DNA of 64,000 nucleotides from an uncultured Oleispira sp. (GCA_913061415.1 CAJXUD010000007.1:62001-126000), one strand, 5' to 3'. Positions 43,799-53,222 are shown, counted from the first letter of the stretch. The notes: generated from the letters alone by a model not told the origin. A program made the numbers and translations.

Positions 43799-45625
43799 TT
43801 AGTCTTTTAGTTCGTTGTTTAATGCGGCATGTATATCGCTCGCAAGGCCTATGCTAATACCAGCGACCTTTGTGATTTCATCGATCGAGGCCCCTTTTAA
43901 AGTGCTCATACTACCAAAATGTCGCAGTAATTCACGCCTTCTTTTTGCGCCTATTCCAGGAATAGCTTCGAGTCCAGATACGGTCCGTGCTTTTGCGCGT
44001 TGTTTTCTATGCCCCGTGATTGCAAAGCGGTGAGCCTCATCCCTAACCTCTTGAAGCTGAAGGAATCCCCTATCATGCTGATTGGGTAAAATTGGAACTG
44101 ATTCTCCTTGTGGCCAAAGAAATTCCCAGCCAGCCTTACGTGTTTCACCTTTTGAAATACCTATTATCAAAACATCCGACACAGCGAGCTCCGTGAGTGC
44201 GCTATGTGCTTGATTAACTTGGCCTTGAGCGCCATCGATCAATAATACATCGGGGTAGTCTTGTTGTTCTTTTAAACGTGAAAAGTGTCGGAAAACGGCC
44301 TGCCTAATGGCTGCGTAATCATCTCCTGCCGTAACATCCTTGATATTAAATCTGCGGTAAAGGTCTTTTCGTGCGCCCTTTTGATCAGCGACTACACAAG
44401 AGGCTACTGTTGCCTCCCCCTTAGAATGACTAATGTCGAAACATTCAATGCGATTAGGAGGCTTATCTAATTCAAATAAAGCTTGGACTGCCTGAAAGCG
44501 CTCGAAGTAGGCATTTTTCTCTAATGACTTACTGGTTGCGGCGTTAATCGCATTTTCTTGTGTCATTTTTAGCCACTTTCGCTTATCTGCTCGTGGCTGC
44601 TGTAACCAATAGCATGGCTTTAGGCTAACTTCATTAATGGCCGCGAGAAGAATTTCTCCTGACTCCTGGTCTAGCTCGACAAGGACTTGATCAGGGAAGC
44701 CATTGCCAGGATTTCCAGAAAGGTAGTATTGCGCAAGCATCTCTTTAAGGACAGCGTCCTCTTCTTCATCGAGCTTATTGTCTGGAAAGTAGCTTTTGCT
44801 ATTAATTAGAGTTCCTTCTCGGAAACTCAAGCGCTGAATGCAGATACTGCCTTTGCTATTATGGCTTGCCCAGCAATCAACACTGCCTTTCTCTGTGCTT
44901 ACGTACTGTTTTTCTTGTAGGGTGCGTAGGTGCAGCAGCTGATCTCGAATCTCTCCTGCTCGCTCAAACAACAGCTGCTTAGCCGCCTCTTCCATCTGCT
45001 GCTCTAGTTCTTTTATAAGAACGCTACTTTTGCCCTGCAAGAAAAGAATCGCATTATCAATATCGTGCTGATAGTCCTCTGCGCCAATGTGCTTAACACA
45101 CGGCGCGCTGCAACGTTTTATTTGGTACTGCAGGCAGGGACGGCTGCGATTACTGAAATATGAGTCTTCACAGTTTCTGAGTTTAAATATTCTTTGCAGG
45201 TAGCTTAAACTTTCTTTAACGGCGTAGGCGTTTGGGTAGGGGCCGAAGTATTGGCCGCTCTTTACTTTCTGTCCACGGCGATAAGCAATGAGTGGGTATT
45301 TGTGCTTGCTTATGTAAATGTAAGGATAGGATTTATCATCTTTAAGTAGAATATTGTACTGTGGGCGATGCTTTTTTATCAGGGTTTGTTCGAGAATAAG
45401 TGCTTCGGTTTCACTTTGAGTAATGATCACTTCAATGCGAAATATTCGAGCAACCAAAGCAAGCGTCTTGTTGTTTAAGCCTCTTGCCCGAAAATAGCTG
45501 GATACACGCTGCTTCAGGTTTTTTGCTTTACCGACGTAGATTAGCTCACCCTTTTCATCAAACATCTGATAAACCCCTGTGCGCTGGGTTAGGTTTTCTA
45601 AAAAGGATGCAGCATCAAATGACAT
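43799..45625 (-). CDS. uvrC: Excinuclease ABC subunit C
   Basis: Makes both incisions in nucleotide-excision repair. The 608 residues have an N-terminal GIY-YIG nuclease domain ('GVYQMFDEKGELIYVGKAKN'), a cysteine-rich region, a UVR motif around 205-235, an RNase-H-like C-terminal nuclease domain ('IECFDISHSKGEATVAS', 'LLIDGAQGQVNQA') and helix-hairpin-helix motifs at the end ('LEAIPGIGAKRRRELLRHFG'). It lies 12 bases downstream of the gacA/uvrY gene. Confidence 0.97.
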   Translation of the reverse strand: MSFDAASFLENLTQRTGVYQMFDEKGELIYVGKAKNLKQRVSSYFRARGLNNKTLALVARIFRIEVIITQSETEALILEQTLIKKHRPQYNILLKDDKSYPYIYISKHKYPLIAYRRGQKVKSGQYFGPYPNAYAVKESLSYLQRIFKLRNCEDSYFSNRSRPCLQYQIKRCSAPCVKHIGAEDYQHDIDNAILFLQGKSSVLIKELEQQMEEAAKQLLFERAGEIRDQLLHLRTLQEKQYVSTEKGSVDCWASHNSKGSICIQRLSFREGTLINSKSYFPDNKLDEEEDAVLKEMLAQYYLSGNPGNGFPDQVLVELDQESGEILLAAINEVSLKPCYWLQQPRADKRKWLKMTQENAINAATSKSLEKNAYFERFQAVQALFELDKPPNRIECFDISHSKGEATVASCVVADQKGARKDLYRRFNIKDVTAGDDYAAIRQAVFRHFSRLKEQQDYPDVLLIDGAQGQVNQAHSALTELAVSDVLIIGISKGETRKAGWEFLWPQGESVPILPNQHDRGFLQLQEVRDEAHRFAITGHRKQRAKARTVSGLEAIPGIGAKRRRELLRHFGSMSTLKGASIDEITKVAGISIGLASDIHAALNNELKD

Positions 45626-45637
45626 AGTAAGATCTAG

Positions 45638-46285
45638 TTATGCAGAGGTTTGAGTATCGAGAATACCATGCTTCATAGCCAGTACGGTAAGCTCAACATC
45701 GCCATCAATGCCTAGCTTTTCGAAGATACGATAGCGGTAACTATTGACTGTTTTTGGGCTCACGCAAAGTTTGTCGCTGATTTCTTGAACTTTGTGGCAA
45801 CCAACAATCATTAGTGTTGTTTGCATTTCGCGCTCTGATAATTGGTCAAAGGGGGACTCGCTGCCCTTCTGGAAAGGTTTTAGAGCCATTCGCTGCGCAA
45901 TGTCTGGGCTAATGTAGCGCTGTCCAGAGTTGACTTTAAGAACTGCGCGGACCATTTCGTTAACTTCTGCTCCTTTGCTCATAAAGCCAGCCGCACCGGC
46001 TTGCATAAGGCGTGTAGCAAAAGGGCCGTCATCACAAGCGGTCACCGCAATGACTTTGAGGTCAGGATTATAACGAACAGCTTTTCGGGTTGCTTCAAGT
46101 CCACCTATACCAGGCATATTGATATCCATCAATACTACGTCAGGTACTAGTTCTCGACACAATTTAACGGCGTCTTCACCACAATTTGCTTCACCTACAA
46201 CATCTATATTGTCACTATCTGCCAGTAACCTTACGATGCCCGATCGCACTAAGTCGTGATCATCTACTACTAATACTCTAATCAA
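45638..46285 (-). CDS. gacA: Response regulator GacA/UvrY
   Basis: A NarL-type regulator of 215 residues. The receiver domain has acidic residues near 8-9 ('VVDDHDLV') and phospho-acceptor D54 ('VLMDINMPGIGG'). The C-terminal LuxR-type helix-turn-helix reads 'LSEREMQTTLMIVGCHKVQE' then 'KLCVSPKTVNSYRYRI'. In gammaproteobacteria this protein, paired with the BarA/GacS kinase, activates the small RNAs that titrate CsrA/RsmA. It heads the uvrC-pgsA transcript. Confidence 0.95.
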   Translation of the reverse strand: MIRVLVVDDHDLVRSGIVRLLADSDNIDVVGEANCGEDAVKLCRELVPDVVLMDINMPGIGGLEATRKAVRYNPDLKVIAVTACDDGPFATRLMQAGAAGFMSKGAEVNEMVRAVLKVNSGQRYISPDIAQRMALKPFQKGSESPFDQLSEREMQTTLMIVGCHKVQEISDKLCVSPKTVNSYRYRIFEKLGIDGDVELTVLAMKHGILDTQTSA

Positions 46286-46358
46286 ACATCACCTCAGTAC
46301 TCTACGGTCATATGAGTAATACGCACAACATTTGCGGGTATTCTAACGAATTATACAA

Positions 46359-49058
46359 TCAAGTATATAGGCGTTTGGCCTGCCAGCTTTGAGTAGGCTC
46401 ATTTAAGTTCAATACTATTTCGACAAAGCCATCTTTTGGATTCTCTTTCTCGGTAAAGCCAAGCCTTCTAGCAAGCTTTAGCATAGGGTGATTATTCGGC
46501 ATTACGCTACCAATCAGTTGCAGAACACCACGATCATGGGTCAAATAATCGATCATTTTGGTCATGAGTATAAATCCAAGTCGCTGCCCTACTTGATCAT
46601 CCGCAATTAAAACCGAAAACTCAGATGTAATGCTATCTGGGTCAATCCAGCAACTGACTACCCCCGCAATTTCTTTTTTATCGAAGGCGACAAAATCCAT
46701 TTCGCGGTCATAGTCAATTTGAGTAAGGCGAGCCAATTCTTTATGATCAAAATTTTGGCGAGAGTTAAAGAATCGAAAGCGCAAGGTATCGGGGCTTAAT
46801 TTGCGATAAAAATCAGCCAAATACCCTTCATCTTCGCCCTTGATCGGTCTAACTTTGTATTTTCGGTTATTGTGATTGTGCAGAGTTTCTTCCAGCTCTT
46901 TTGGGTAGGCTTTAAAGGTAGGGGTAATACTCCGCCCTGTTTCGCCTGCCACTCCTAATACTAGAAACTCACCATTGTTAGCACGTATTGCATTCATCTC
47001 TAAGCCAGAGATGGTTGGGTAGTGACTAGAGAGTTGTGAAATTGCTACTAGCCATCGACTAAGGATGGTTAGCTCTTGCTCGTAATTCTCACTGCGCTCC
47101 CGCATAACTTGGCTTGCATGGCTTCGTTCAATTAAGTGACGAGCCAGTACCGTATTGAGTGGCGGAATTGCAACTTGACGATCGACTAGAATGTCAGCGG
47201 TACTGCCACCGCCGCCAAAAAATATAAAGGGCCCTACCTCTCTATCTCGACCGATGCCAAGACTTATTTGCATATTGTCCAGTGCGCGATGCATCGTTTG
47301 AATGCTGTAGCCGAGTACCGGACTGTCTGGAAAGCGGTCTTTGAGTTCACAATTGAGTCGTTTCACTTCTAGTTCTAAGTGACTTTCATTATTGATGTTA
47401 AGCCCAACGCTACGCCAACGCTGGCGAGCGTTATCGCCATAAGCGAAAGGCTTTAGATATTCTTTATGATGAATCTTTACAACCCAAGGGGGTGGCACCT
47501 TCTTGCTTAGCTCGGCTAAGAAGCCAGCGTCTTGGGTAAAGTGATTATCGACGGAAGCAAATCCGTAGTTATTCAGCAGCCGCCAAGCCAGCTGCGGATT
47601 AATGACATCATTAATAGGTAATAACTGGGCAATTTTTTCGGAATATTCTGCAAGGGTCTCGATACTGTCTGGAGTTTCACGCATGAGCTCCTGGGTTCGG
47701 GTATGCGAAACCATGTACATGAATGCTTTTATTGCGTTATCTGGCGTATCAAAATTCGGAATGGAGTGCTGGTCTAGCAATGCCCTAGCTGATTGAACGC
47801 TGTACTCGCCCATCCAGCTGCAAAATAACGTTTTGTTGGTTTCGCGTATTAACTCGGTAAGCGCAAAAGCATTATCGTCAGGATTAGTCCCAAGTCCTGG
47901 AGTATAAACAACCAATACCGCATCAATTTTATTGTCTTTTAATAAGAGTGATGCAACCGCCTTTAGCTGCTCGGCTTTAAGCTCAGGGTTTAATAAGACA
48001 GGATTGCTAGCAGATGCGTATTCCGGCAATATATTTGTGAGCTTTTGCTGCGTCTCCAGAGAAAGCTCTGCCAACGTTCCTTTATCGTGTAGCAGTCTGT
48101 CGATGGCCAGAATAGCACCGCCTCTGCTATTGCTGATAATGGCAAGTTTGTCACCTTTTAACTGCTTTTTCTTTTGCAGGGTATCTATATAGTCAAACAG
48201 CTCATCAGTTGCACCTACTCGCAGTACGCCCGCTCGTTGCAGTGCATGGTCAATTAGACCATCTCGGTTCAGTAGGCCGGGAGTATGGATGTTATTGCTA
48301 AGTGGTGAGCTAGGAAAGCGATTACTTTTAACAATAAGGACCAGTTTGTTACGAGAAACTGCTCGTAATGAGCGCAATAAAAAGCGCCCTTCTTTGAAAT
48401 CATCCAAATGAACCAGTAAAACTTTTGCCAGCTTATTAGGCGCTAAGTGGTCAATGACATCCGCTAATTTAATATCTTGACCCTGCCCAAGTGTGAGCAT
48501 GTGAGAAAAACCGATATCCCGGGATTTGGCCCAATCGGTTATGGCGCTTGCAATGGCTCCGGACTGACCAATGTACGCAATATGACCTGCTTTAACCGGC
48601 AAATGAAGATTACTTGCATTAAGTTGATGGTTTGGATTAACAACCCCTAAGCAATCGGGACCTAAAATACGCACTCGGGTTTGTTCTTGCGCTGCAGTTA
48701 GTCGGCTTTTTGATGGCATAAAGATTTTTGAGCGAATTCGGGCTGTTCCGCCCGTTAAGATAACTGCCGCTGGAATCTTTGCCTTAGCAAGTGCTTCAAT
48801 AATCTTATCGACGGTATCGGCGGGTGTGCAGATAATAGCAAGGTCGACATTCTGCGGCAGTTGAGATATTCGGGTGTAGGATTTAAGCCCGCCAACTTTT
48901 CTGTATCCACGAGCATTAACCGGATAAATAGGGCCACCAAATTTGGCTTGCAGTAAATTCCTTAATACTGCGCCACCTAGACTGCCAAGCTTATCAGAAG
49001 CGCCAATAACAGCGATTGATGAGGGTGTAAAAATTTGCTCGAGTGCACGCGTCCCCAT
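46359..49058 (-). CDS. PatZ-like protein acetyltransferase (NDP-forming acyl-CoA synthetase fused to GNAT)
   Basis: An 899-residue fusion, close to E. coli PatZ/YfiQ (886): a CoA-binding Rossmann domain ('SIAVIGASDKLGSLGGAVLR'), succinyl-CoA-ligase-like domains (about 150-450), an ATP-grasp domain (about 475-700, 'ISLGIGRDREVGPFIFFGGG') and a C-terminal GNAT domain (about 725-885, 'LIADDQVGQRLGFILMTKMI'). PatZ acetylates lysines in proteins such as acetyl-CoA synthetase; catalysis by the ligase part is usually lost. It is divergent from a histone-deacetylase-family gene 95 bases away. Confidence 0.92.
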   Translation of the reverse strand: MGTRALEQIFTPSSIAVIGASDKLGSLGGAVLRNLLQAKFGGPIYPVNARGYRKVGGLKSYTRISQLPQNVDLAIICTPADTVDKIIEALAKAKIPAAVILTGGTARIRSKIFMPSKSRLTAAQEQTRVRILGPDCLGVVNPNHQLNASNLHLPVKAGHIAYIGQSGAIASAITDWAKSRDIGFSHMLTLGQGQDIKLADVIDHLAPNKLAKVLLVHLDDFKEGRFLLRSLRAVSRNKLVLIVKSNRFPSSPLSNNIHTPGLLNRDGLIDHALQRAGVLRVGATDELFDYIDTLQKKKQLKGDKLAIISNSRGGAILAIDRLLHDKGTLAELSLETQQKLTNILPEYASASNPVLLNPELKAEQLKAVASLLLKDNKIDAVLVVYTPGLGTNPDDNAFALTELIRETNKTLFCSWMGEYSVQSARALLDQHSIPNFDTPDNAIKAFMYMVSHTRTQELMRETPDSIETLAEYSEKIAQLLPINDVINPQLAWRLLNNYGFASVDNHFTQDAGFLAELSKKVPPPWVVKIHHKEYLKPFAYGDNARQRWRSVGLNINNESHLELEVKRLNCELKDRFPDSPVLGYSIQTMHRALDNMQISLGIGRDREVGPFIFFGGGGSTADILVDRQVAIPPLNTVLARHLIERSHASQVMRERSENYEQELTILSRWLVAISQLSSHYPTISGLEMNAIRANNGEFLVLGVAGETGRSITPTFKAYPKELEETLHNHNNRKYKVRPIKGEDEGYLADFYRKLSPDTLRFRFFNSRQNFDHKELARLTQIDYDREMDFVAFDKKEIAGVVSCWIDPDSITSEFSVLIADDQVGQRLGFILMTKMIDYLTHDRGVLQLIGSVMPNNHPMLKLARRLGFTEKENPKDGFVEIVLNLNEPTQSWQAKRLYT

Positions 49059-49153
49059 TACTTATTGCCTTTTTAATCTATGGATCATTAATGATCTAAT
49101 CGTTACACTAACTAAATGCACTCAGTATCATACATAATAAGTAGAATAATCAA

Positions 49154-50074
49154 ATGAAGCTTGGCTATTATAGCTATACATCACATCTTGAACATGATGT
49201 TGGTGATATACACCCAGAACACCCTATGCGTGTCATTGCTATTAATCATCAGCTCGAATGCATGGGGATTCTGCACGGCGCGCATCTAGGTAGCTGTCAT
49301 CAGGTGCATAGGCAAGATTTAGTTCGTGCTCACAAAGAGGGTTATGTCGATCAGTTAGAATTAATGAGCCCGACTAATGGAAGTATTCTTGCCAATGTTG
49401 ATACACCCATGGCGGTGGGCTCTTTAAATGTTGCCTATCAAGCTGCTGGGTGTGTGATCGAAGCGCTTGATGATTTAATGCAAAACAAAGTCGATCGTGC
49501 ATTTTGCGCAGTCAGGCCTCCTGGGCATCACGCTGAAAAAAATAAAACTATGGGCTTCTGTTTTCTTAATAACGTTGCCATTGCAGCGAAAAAAGCCCAG
49601 CAGCATTATGGCCTAGCGCGCATCGCTGTCATTGATTTTGATGCACACCAAGGAAATGGCACTATTGATATTTTGGCAGATGATCCTGCTTTTCTTATTT
49701 GCTCAAGTTTTCAGCACCCTAGCTTCCCATTTTCTCATTGGCGTAACATTCATGAAAATGTCATTAATACACCACTTAATGAAGGCTCTAGCGGCATAGA
49801 TATGCGAAGAGCAGTTGAGACTCAGTGGTTAAAACAACTTCAAGACTTTAAGCCTCAACTAACAATCGTTTCGGCTGGCTTTGATGCGCATCGAGACGAC
49901 CCGATGGCTGAGCTTAATTGGTCGGCAGAAGACTATGCTTGGTTAGGGGGGTTTCTATCTGAGATAAGCAAGGAAGGGCCAGATAATCAAATACTGGCTG
50001 TTTTGGAGGGTGGCTATAATTTAGATGCGCTTGCAGTCTCTTGTGGTGAATTTATTACTGCGTTCCACCTCTAG
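49154..50074 (+). CDS. Histone-deacetylase-family (acetyl-lysine/acetylpolyamine) amidohydrolase
   Basis: A 306-residue zinc-dependent deacetylase. Conserved motifs: 'HPEHPMRV', the active-site pair in 'RPPGHHAEKNKTMGFCFLNN', the zinc ligands in 'VIDFDAHQGNGT' and 'SAGFDAHRDDPMAELNW', and 'VLEGGYNLDAL' near the end. The usual length for bacterial class-II-like members is 300-340. Its placement opposite the PatZ-like acetyltransferase suggests, without proof, an acetylation/deacetylation pair. Confidence 0.93.
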   Translation: MKLGYYSYTSHLEHDVGDIHPEHPMRVIAINHQLECMGILHGAHLGSCHQVHRQDLVRAHKEGYVDQLELMSPTNGSILANVDTPMAVGSLNVAYQAAGCVIEALDDLMQNKVDRAFCAVRPPGHHAEKNKTMGFCFLNNVAIAAKKAQQHYGLARIAVIDFDAHQGNGTIDILADDPAFLICSSFQHPSFPFSHWRNIHENVINTPLNEGSSGIDMRRAVETQWLKQLQDFKPQLTIVSAGFDAHRDDPMAELNWSAEDYAWLGGFLSEISKEGPDNQILAVLEGGYNLDALAVSCGEFITAFHL

Positions 50075-50218
50075 TCATTATATTGCTCGCACTGTCGTGT
50101 GATTCACGCACTGATACTTAATTACAAGCAGCAACAATAAAGCCACAAAACACCTCAACTCATTTTCAATAATTACTGGCACTCTAAAGACCTGAATATT
50201 TATAGGCGGGTTGAGTCA

Positions 50219-50371
50219 ATGCTGAATTGGGTTTTAAATGACGCGAGTGGCAAAATACAGGTAAGCTCACTTAAGAAACTGTATAAAAATATTATCAAAC
50301 TTGAATGGTTTGCAATTGCAGGATTATCAGCGTGGGTATTTTTGGTGTTTTCGACAATTTTAAATTTATAG
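50219..50371 (+). CDS. Small one-helix membrane protein (50 residues)
   Basis: Read directly from the sequence, below the ORF-track cut-off. It starts 'MLNWVLNDASGKIQVSSLKK' and ends with a hydrophobic helix 'WFAIAGLSAWVFLVFSTILN' before TAG. GGCGGG lies about 9 bases upstream. Basic residues before the helix fit an inner-membrane topology with the N-terminus inside. No family is recognised; it fills the gap between the deacetylase and tRNA-Ser. Confidence 0.5.
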   Translation: MLNWVLNDASGKIQVSSLKKLYKNIIKLEWFAIAGLSAWVFLVFSTILNL

Positions 50372-50429
50372 ATAAGAGATTATCTTTTGTGCTTCACACC
50401 GAATGTAGGAAGAACTCCTTGGTGTAAAA

Positions 50430-50520
50430 TGGCGGAGGGATAGGGATTTGAACCCTAGATAGGCTATAAACCTATGCCAGTTTTCAAGACTGGTGCTTTC
50501 AACCGCTCAGCCATCCCTCC
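50430..50520 (-). tRNA. tRNA-Ser (UGA)
   Basis: A 91-base tRNA with encoded CCA and a long variable arm. Acceptor GGAGGGA, anticodon loop CTTGAAA (anticodon TGA), T-arm AGGGTTCAAATCCCT. Confidence 0.97.
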
Positions 50521-50533
50521 GCAACTGAGATGT

Positions 50534-50561
50534 ATAATACATTGGAATAATTTTACGTCAA
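50534..50561 (-). promoter_or_regulatory. Sigma-70 promoter of tRNA-Ser
   Basis: On the minus strand, TTGACG, a 16-base spacer, then TATTAT, about 14 bases before the mature tRNA 5' end. Confidence 0.7.
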
Positions 50562-50710
50562 GTTTTTTTAATAAATTAATTGTAATTAATTCCAATGAAA
50601 TCAAGGAGCTAGACGGATGAACTAAACAAGTCTGTAATTTCCTTTTAAAACACCCCTATCCAACCTATCATTGCACGCTAACTTTCGCTCAAAGAATTGG
50701 ATGATTAATT

Positions 50711-51109
50711 GTGCCATCTGAACCACTTAGCTACACCCTTATATTGACTCACTCCCCTGTTCAATACGAAAGTAATTTAACGGCTCAATCCTTTGTTAAA
50801 GCGCTGATCGCATCGGGCGGGATTATTGATCGAGTATTCTTTTATCAGGATGCTGTTTATGTTGGGTTAAAATCACAGATACCTGGCCAGGGCCTAGAGG
50901 CAAGCTATAAAGGCTGGTTAGATCTTCAGGCCCTTCAGAAATTCCCTCTGCAGCTCTGCATCGCAAACAGTTTGCGTCGTGGAATACTGGATGAGGCCGA
51001 AGCTGCACGTTATTCACAAAACCCCAATTTGATTGATGGCTTTGAGCTTTCGGGACTAGGCGAAATAGCAGAAGCTTGTCAGTCATCAGATCGTATTATT
51101 AGGCTTTAA
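50711..51109 (+). CDS. tusD: Sulfurtransferase complex subunit TusD
   Basis: DsrE-family sulfur carrier of the TusBCD complex, which relays persulfide sulfur from TusA to TusE for 2-thiouridine at tRNA position 34. The 132 residues hold the active cysteine in 'FPLQLCIANSLRRGI' and the C-terminal 'GLGEIAEACQSSDRIIRL'. The start is a GTG at 50711: the upstream ATG is out of frame and soon stops. It is the first gene of tusDCBE; a 76-base gap precedes tusC. Confidence 0.93.
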   Translation: MPSEPLSYTLILTHSPVQYESNLTAQSFVKALIASGGIIDRVFFYQDAVYVGLKSQIPGQGLEASYKGWLDLQALQKFPLQLCIANSLRRGILDEAEAARYSQNPNLIDGFELSGLGEIAEACQSSDRIIRL

Positions 51110-51185
51110 TGATGAATAAGGTACTTATTAAGAGGTTTTTATTACCTCATCGTTTAAATTTAATGCAGATTAAGGGCATATCTAG

Positions 51186-51527
51186 ATGAGTTTGATCATA
51201 CTAACAAAGGCCCCTACTCCGGACCTTGAGCCGATTGAATTATTACTGGCGCTGGCTGCTTTTGAACAGGCCCCTAAACTTTTATTGCTTGGCGAAGGCA
51301 TTTATCATGCGAATTTATTCCAGCAAGAAAAGAAACCTCAAGGCAAAGCTGCTGGAAAAGTTCTCTCTGTGCTTCCTATGTACGATTGTGAAGAAATCTA
51401 TATCAGTAAGCTCGACTTAGAACAGCAATCGCTCAACATCGAAGACTTACAGAGCTTTTGCAAGCTCGTAAGCGATAAAGAAATTAAGCAATTAATACAA
51501 CATTCTAAACATTGTGTGACTTTTTAA
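51186..51527 (+). CDS. tusC: Sulfurtransferase complex subunit TusC
   Basis: DsrF-like subunit of TusBCD, 113 residues, with the family pattern 'LLLALAAFEQAPKLLLLGEG' and 'LPMYDCEEIYI'. Its stop overlaps the tusB start (TAATG). Confidence 0.9.
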   Translation: MSLIILTKAPTPDLEPIELLLALAAFEQAPKLLLLGEGIYHANLFQQEKKPQGKAAGKVLSVLPMYDCEEIYISKLDLEQQSLNIEDLQSFCKLVSDKEIKQLIQHSKHCVTF

Positions 51528-51796
51528 TGACATTACATATTATCAAGAGCGGGCAAGCCACTGCCATTGAGCAGGTAGAGCGAATTATTCAAGAAGATGA
51601 CCAGGTTCTATTATTGGAAGATGGCTGCTATTTACTGACCTTGGCCGCTTCAAGATTAACCGCTGTATCGGCCTTGTCTGACCACATAAAAATGCGTGGG
51701 TTAATGAATAAGGCTGAAGGCCTAGGCATTAATTTGATCAGCGTTAAAGAATGGGTCCTTTTGACTCGCAGCCATCAGCAATCAACAACCTGGTAG
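51527..51796 (+). CDS. tusB: Sulfurtransferase complex subunit TusB
   Basis: DsrH-like subunit, 89 residues, beginning 'MTLHIIKSGQATAIEQVERI' and containing 'QVLLLEDGCYLLTL'. The ATG at 51527 is preferred over the ORF-track start at 51512 because it overlaps the tusC stop and gives the normal family N-terminus. Confidence 0.9.
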   Translation: MTLHIIKSGQATAIEQVERIIQEDDQVLLLEDGCYLLTLAASRLTAVSALSDHIKMRGLMNKAEGLGINLISVKEWVLLTRSHQQSTTW

Positions 51797-51800
51797 CGCT

Positions 51801-52136
51801 ATGGATGATATGAACTTACCCCTCTCTAACTTGAATTTGGATAAGGATGGTTTTTTAGCTGACCACCTTAGCTGGAATGATGCGATTGCTGAACAATTAG
51901 CGGCAAACGAAAACATTATTTTGACCGAGGATCATTGGCAACTTATTCACTTGATTCGGGAGTTTTATAATGAATTTGGTTTGTCGCCTGCCATGCGCCC
52001 ATTGGCAAAATACATCAAGCTTCACCTGGGGGCAGAAAAAGCCAATAGCATTTATTTGATGCAATTATTCCCTCAAAGCCCTGCAAAATACTTAGCAAAA
52101 ATAGCCGGCCTACCAAGACCTGAGAATTGTTTATGA
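51801..52136 (+). CDS. tusE: Sulfur relay protein TusE (DsrC family)
   Basis: Accepts sulfur from TusBCD and passes it to MnmA. The 111 residues contain 'DGFLADHLSWNDAIAEQLAA', 'LTEDHWQLIHLIREFYNEFG' and the conserved penultimate cysteine in the C-terminal 'GLPRPENCL'. It starts 4 bases after tusB and overlaps the next gene at ATGA. Confidence 0.95.
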   Translation: MDDMNLPLSNLNLDKDGFLADHLSWNDAIAEQLAANENIILTEDHWQLIHLIREFYNEFGLSPAMRPLAKYIKLHLGAEKANSIYLMQLFPQSPAKYLAKIAGLPRPENCL

Positions 52137-53110
52137 TTATTACCAATACCGAACATAATGAATTTACTCAATATGTTCGGATTTTAGCCCGTGGCCGTAA
52201 TGCCAGCCGAGATATGTCTCAAGCAGAAGCCAAGCATGCCATGACATTATTACTTGAAGGAAAGGCACTACCAGAACAACTGGGGGCTTTCTTTATGCTA
52301 ATGCGAGTAAAGGAAGAAACACCTGAAGAATTAGCCGGATTCGCTCAAGCTTGCACACCTTTATGGAAAGATCTTAAGGCGGATATCATTTGGCCCAGCT
52401 ATGCAGGTAAGCGTCGCCAGCCTTTATGGTACTTGCTCAGCATGCAGCTCATAAAGGCGGCAGGATATAGCATCTTGATTCATGGGACACATGGTCATAC
52501 TGCCGATCGTCAGTTTAGTGCTGATCTTTGTGAAGACTTTGGGATTCAAATTGCAGCCAGCCAGGTTCATGCAAGTGAATTGATTGCGAAAGAAAAAATA
52601 GCGTACCTGCCTTGTGAACTGCTACATGAGGAATTTCAAAACTGGCTGATGACGAAGCATACTTTAGGCCTTCGCTCGCCTATCAATACTCTTTTACGCC
52701 TCATAGCCCCCGCTGGTTGCGCTGGCGTACAGAGTGTATTTCACCCAAATTATGGCAAGACACATCAAGCGAGCTGTGCATTAATTGGCAAAGAGGCTTT
52801 GATCATGAAAGGTGAAGGTGGGGAGTTTGAAGTTAATCCAGAAAGAACAACTCAGGCCATCTTTACGCATCGAGATGAGATTGAAAAGATCTCAGGGATT
52901 CAACCTCATTTTGATGGAAAACATAGCATACCAAACAAGCAAGCGCTCATTGATTGCTGGAAGCATGAATCTGATGAATATGGTTATCATGCAACACTGA
53001 GAACTACCGCACTGATTTTAATGCTAAAGGATAAAGCCTTAGATTTTGAACTTGCTCTTAAGCAAGCGACAGCGCTTTGGGCGAAAAGAGATAAGCTCGC
53101 ATTCGGCTAA
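52133..53110 (+). CDS. TrpD2/YbiB-like glycosyltransferase-family protein
   Basis: A 325-residue homologue of anthranilate phosphoribosyltransferase of the YbiB/TrpD2 branch, whose members bind nucleic acids instead of making tryptophan. The N-terminal helical domain is recognisable ('MSQAEAKHAMTLLLEGKALP', 'FFMLMRVKEETPEELAGFAQ'), and 'ILIHGTHGHTADRQF' stands where PRPP-binding loops lie in TrpD. The ATG at 52133 overlaps the tusE stop, so the earlier TTG is not used. Linkage to tus genes recurs in related genomes and suggests an RNA-related role. Confidence 0.85.
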   Translation: MIITNTEHNEFTQYVRILARGRNASRDMSQAEAKHAMTLLLEGKALPEQLGAFFMLMRVKEETPEELAGFAQACTPLWKDLKADIIWPSYAGKRRQPLWYLLSMQLIKAAGYSILIHGTHGHTADRQFSADLCEDFGIQIAASQVHASELIAKEKIAYLPCELLHEEFQNWLMTKHTLGLRSPINTLLRLIAPAGCAGVQSVFHPNYGKTHQASCALIGKEALIMKGEGGEFEVNPERTTQAIFTHRDEIEKISGIQPHFDGKHSIPNKQALIDCWKHESDEYGYHATLRTTALILMLKDKALDFELALKQATALWAKRDKLAFG

Positions 53111-53145
53111 TACCCTATTTAAAGATATTAATAAGCTAGAAACAA

Positions 53146-53179
53146 AAAGATCCCTTCAAGATTACTTGAAGGGATCTTT
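53146..53179. terminator. Bidirectional terminator between the YbiB-like and chemoreceptor genes
   Basis: A perfect 15-base stem (AAAGATCCCTTCAAG and its complement) with an ATTA loop lies between convergent genes, with T on both exits. Confidence 0.9.
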
Positions 53180-53222
53180 CATATGAATTGTAAACTAGAA
53201 AGCGACGAGCATAATCCTTTCT

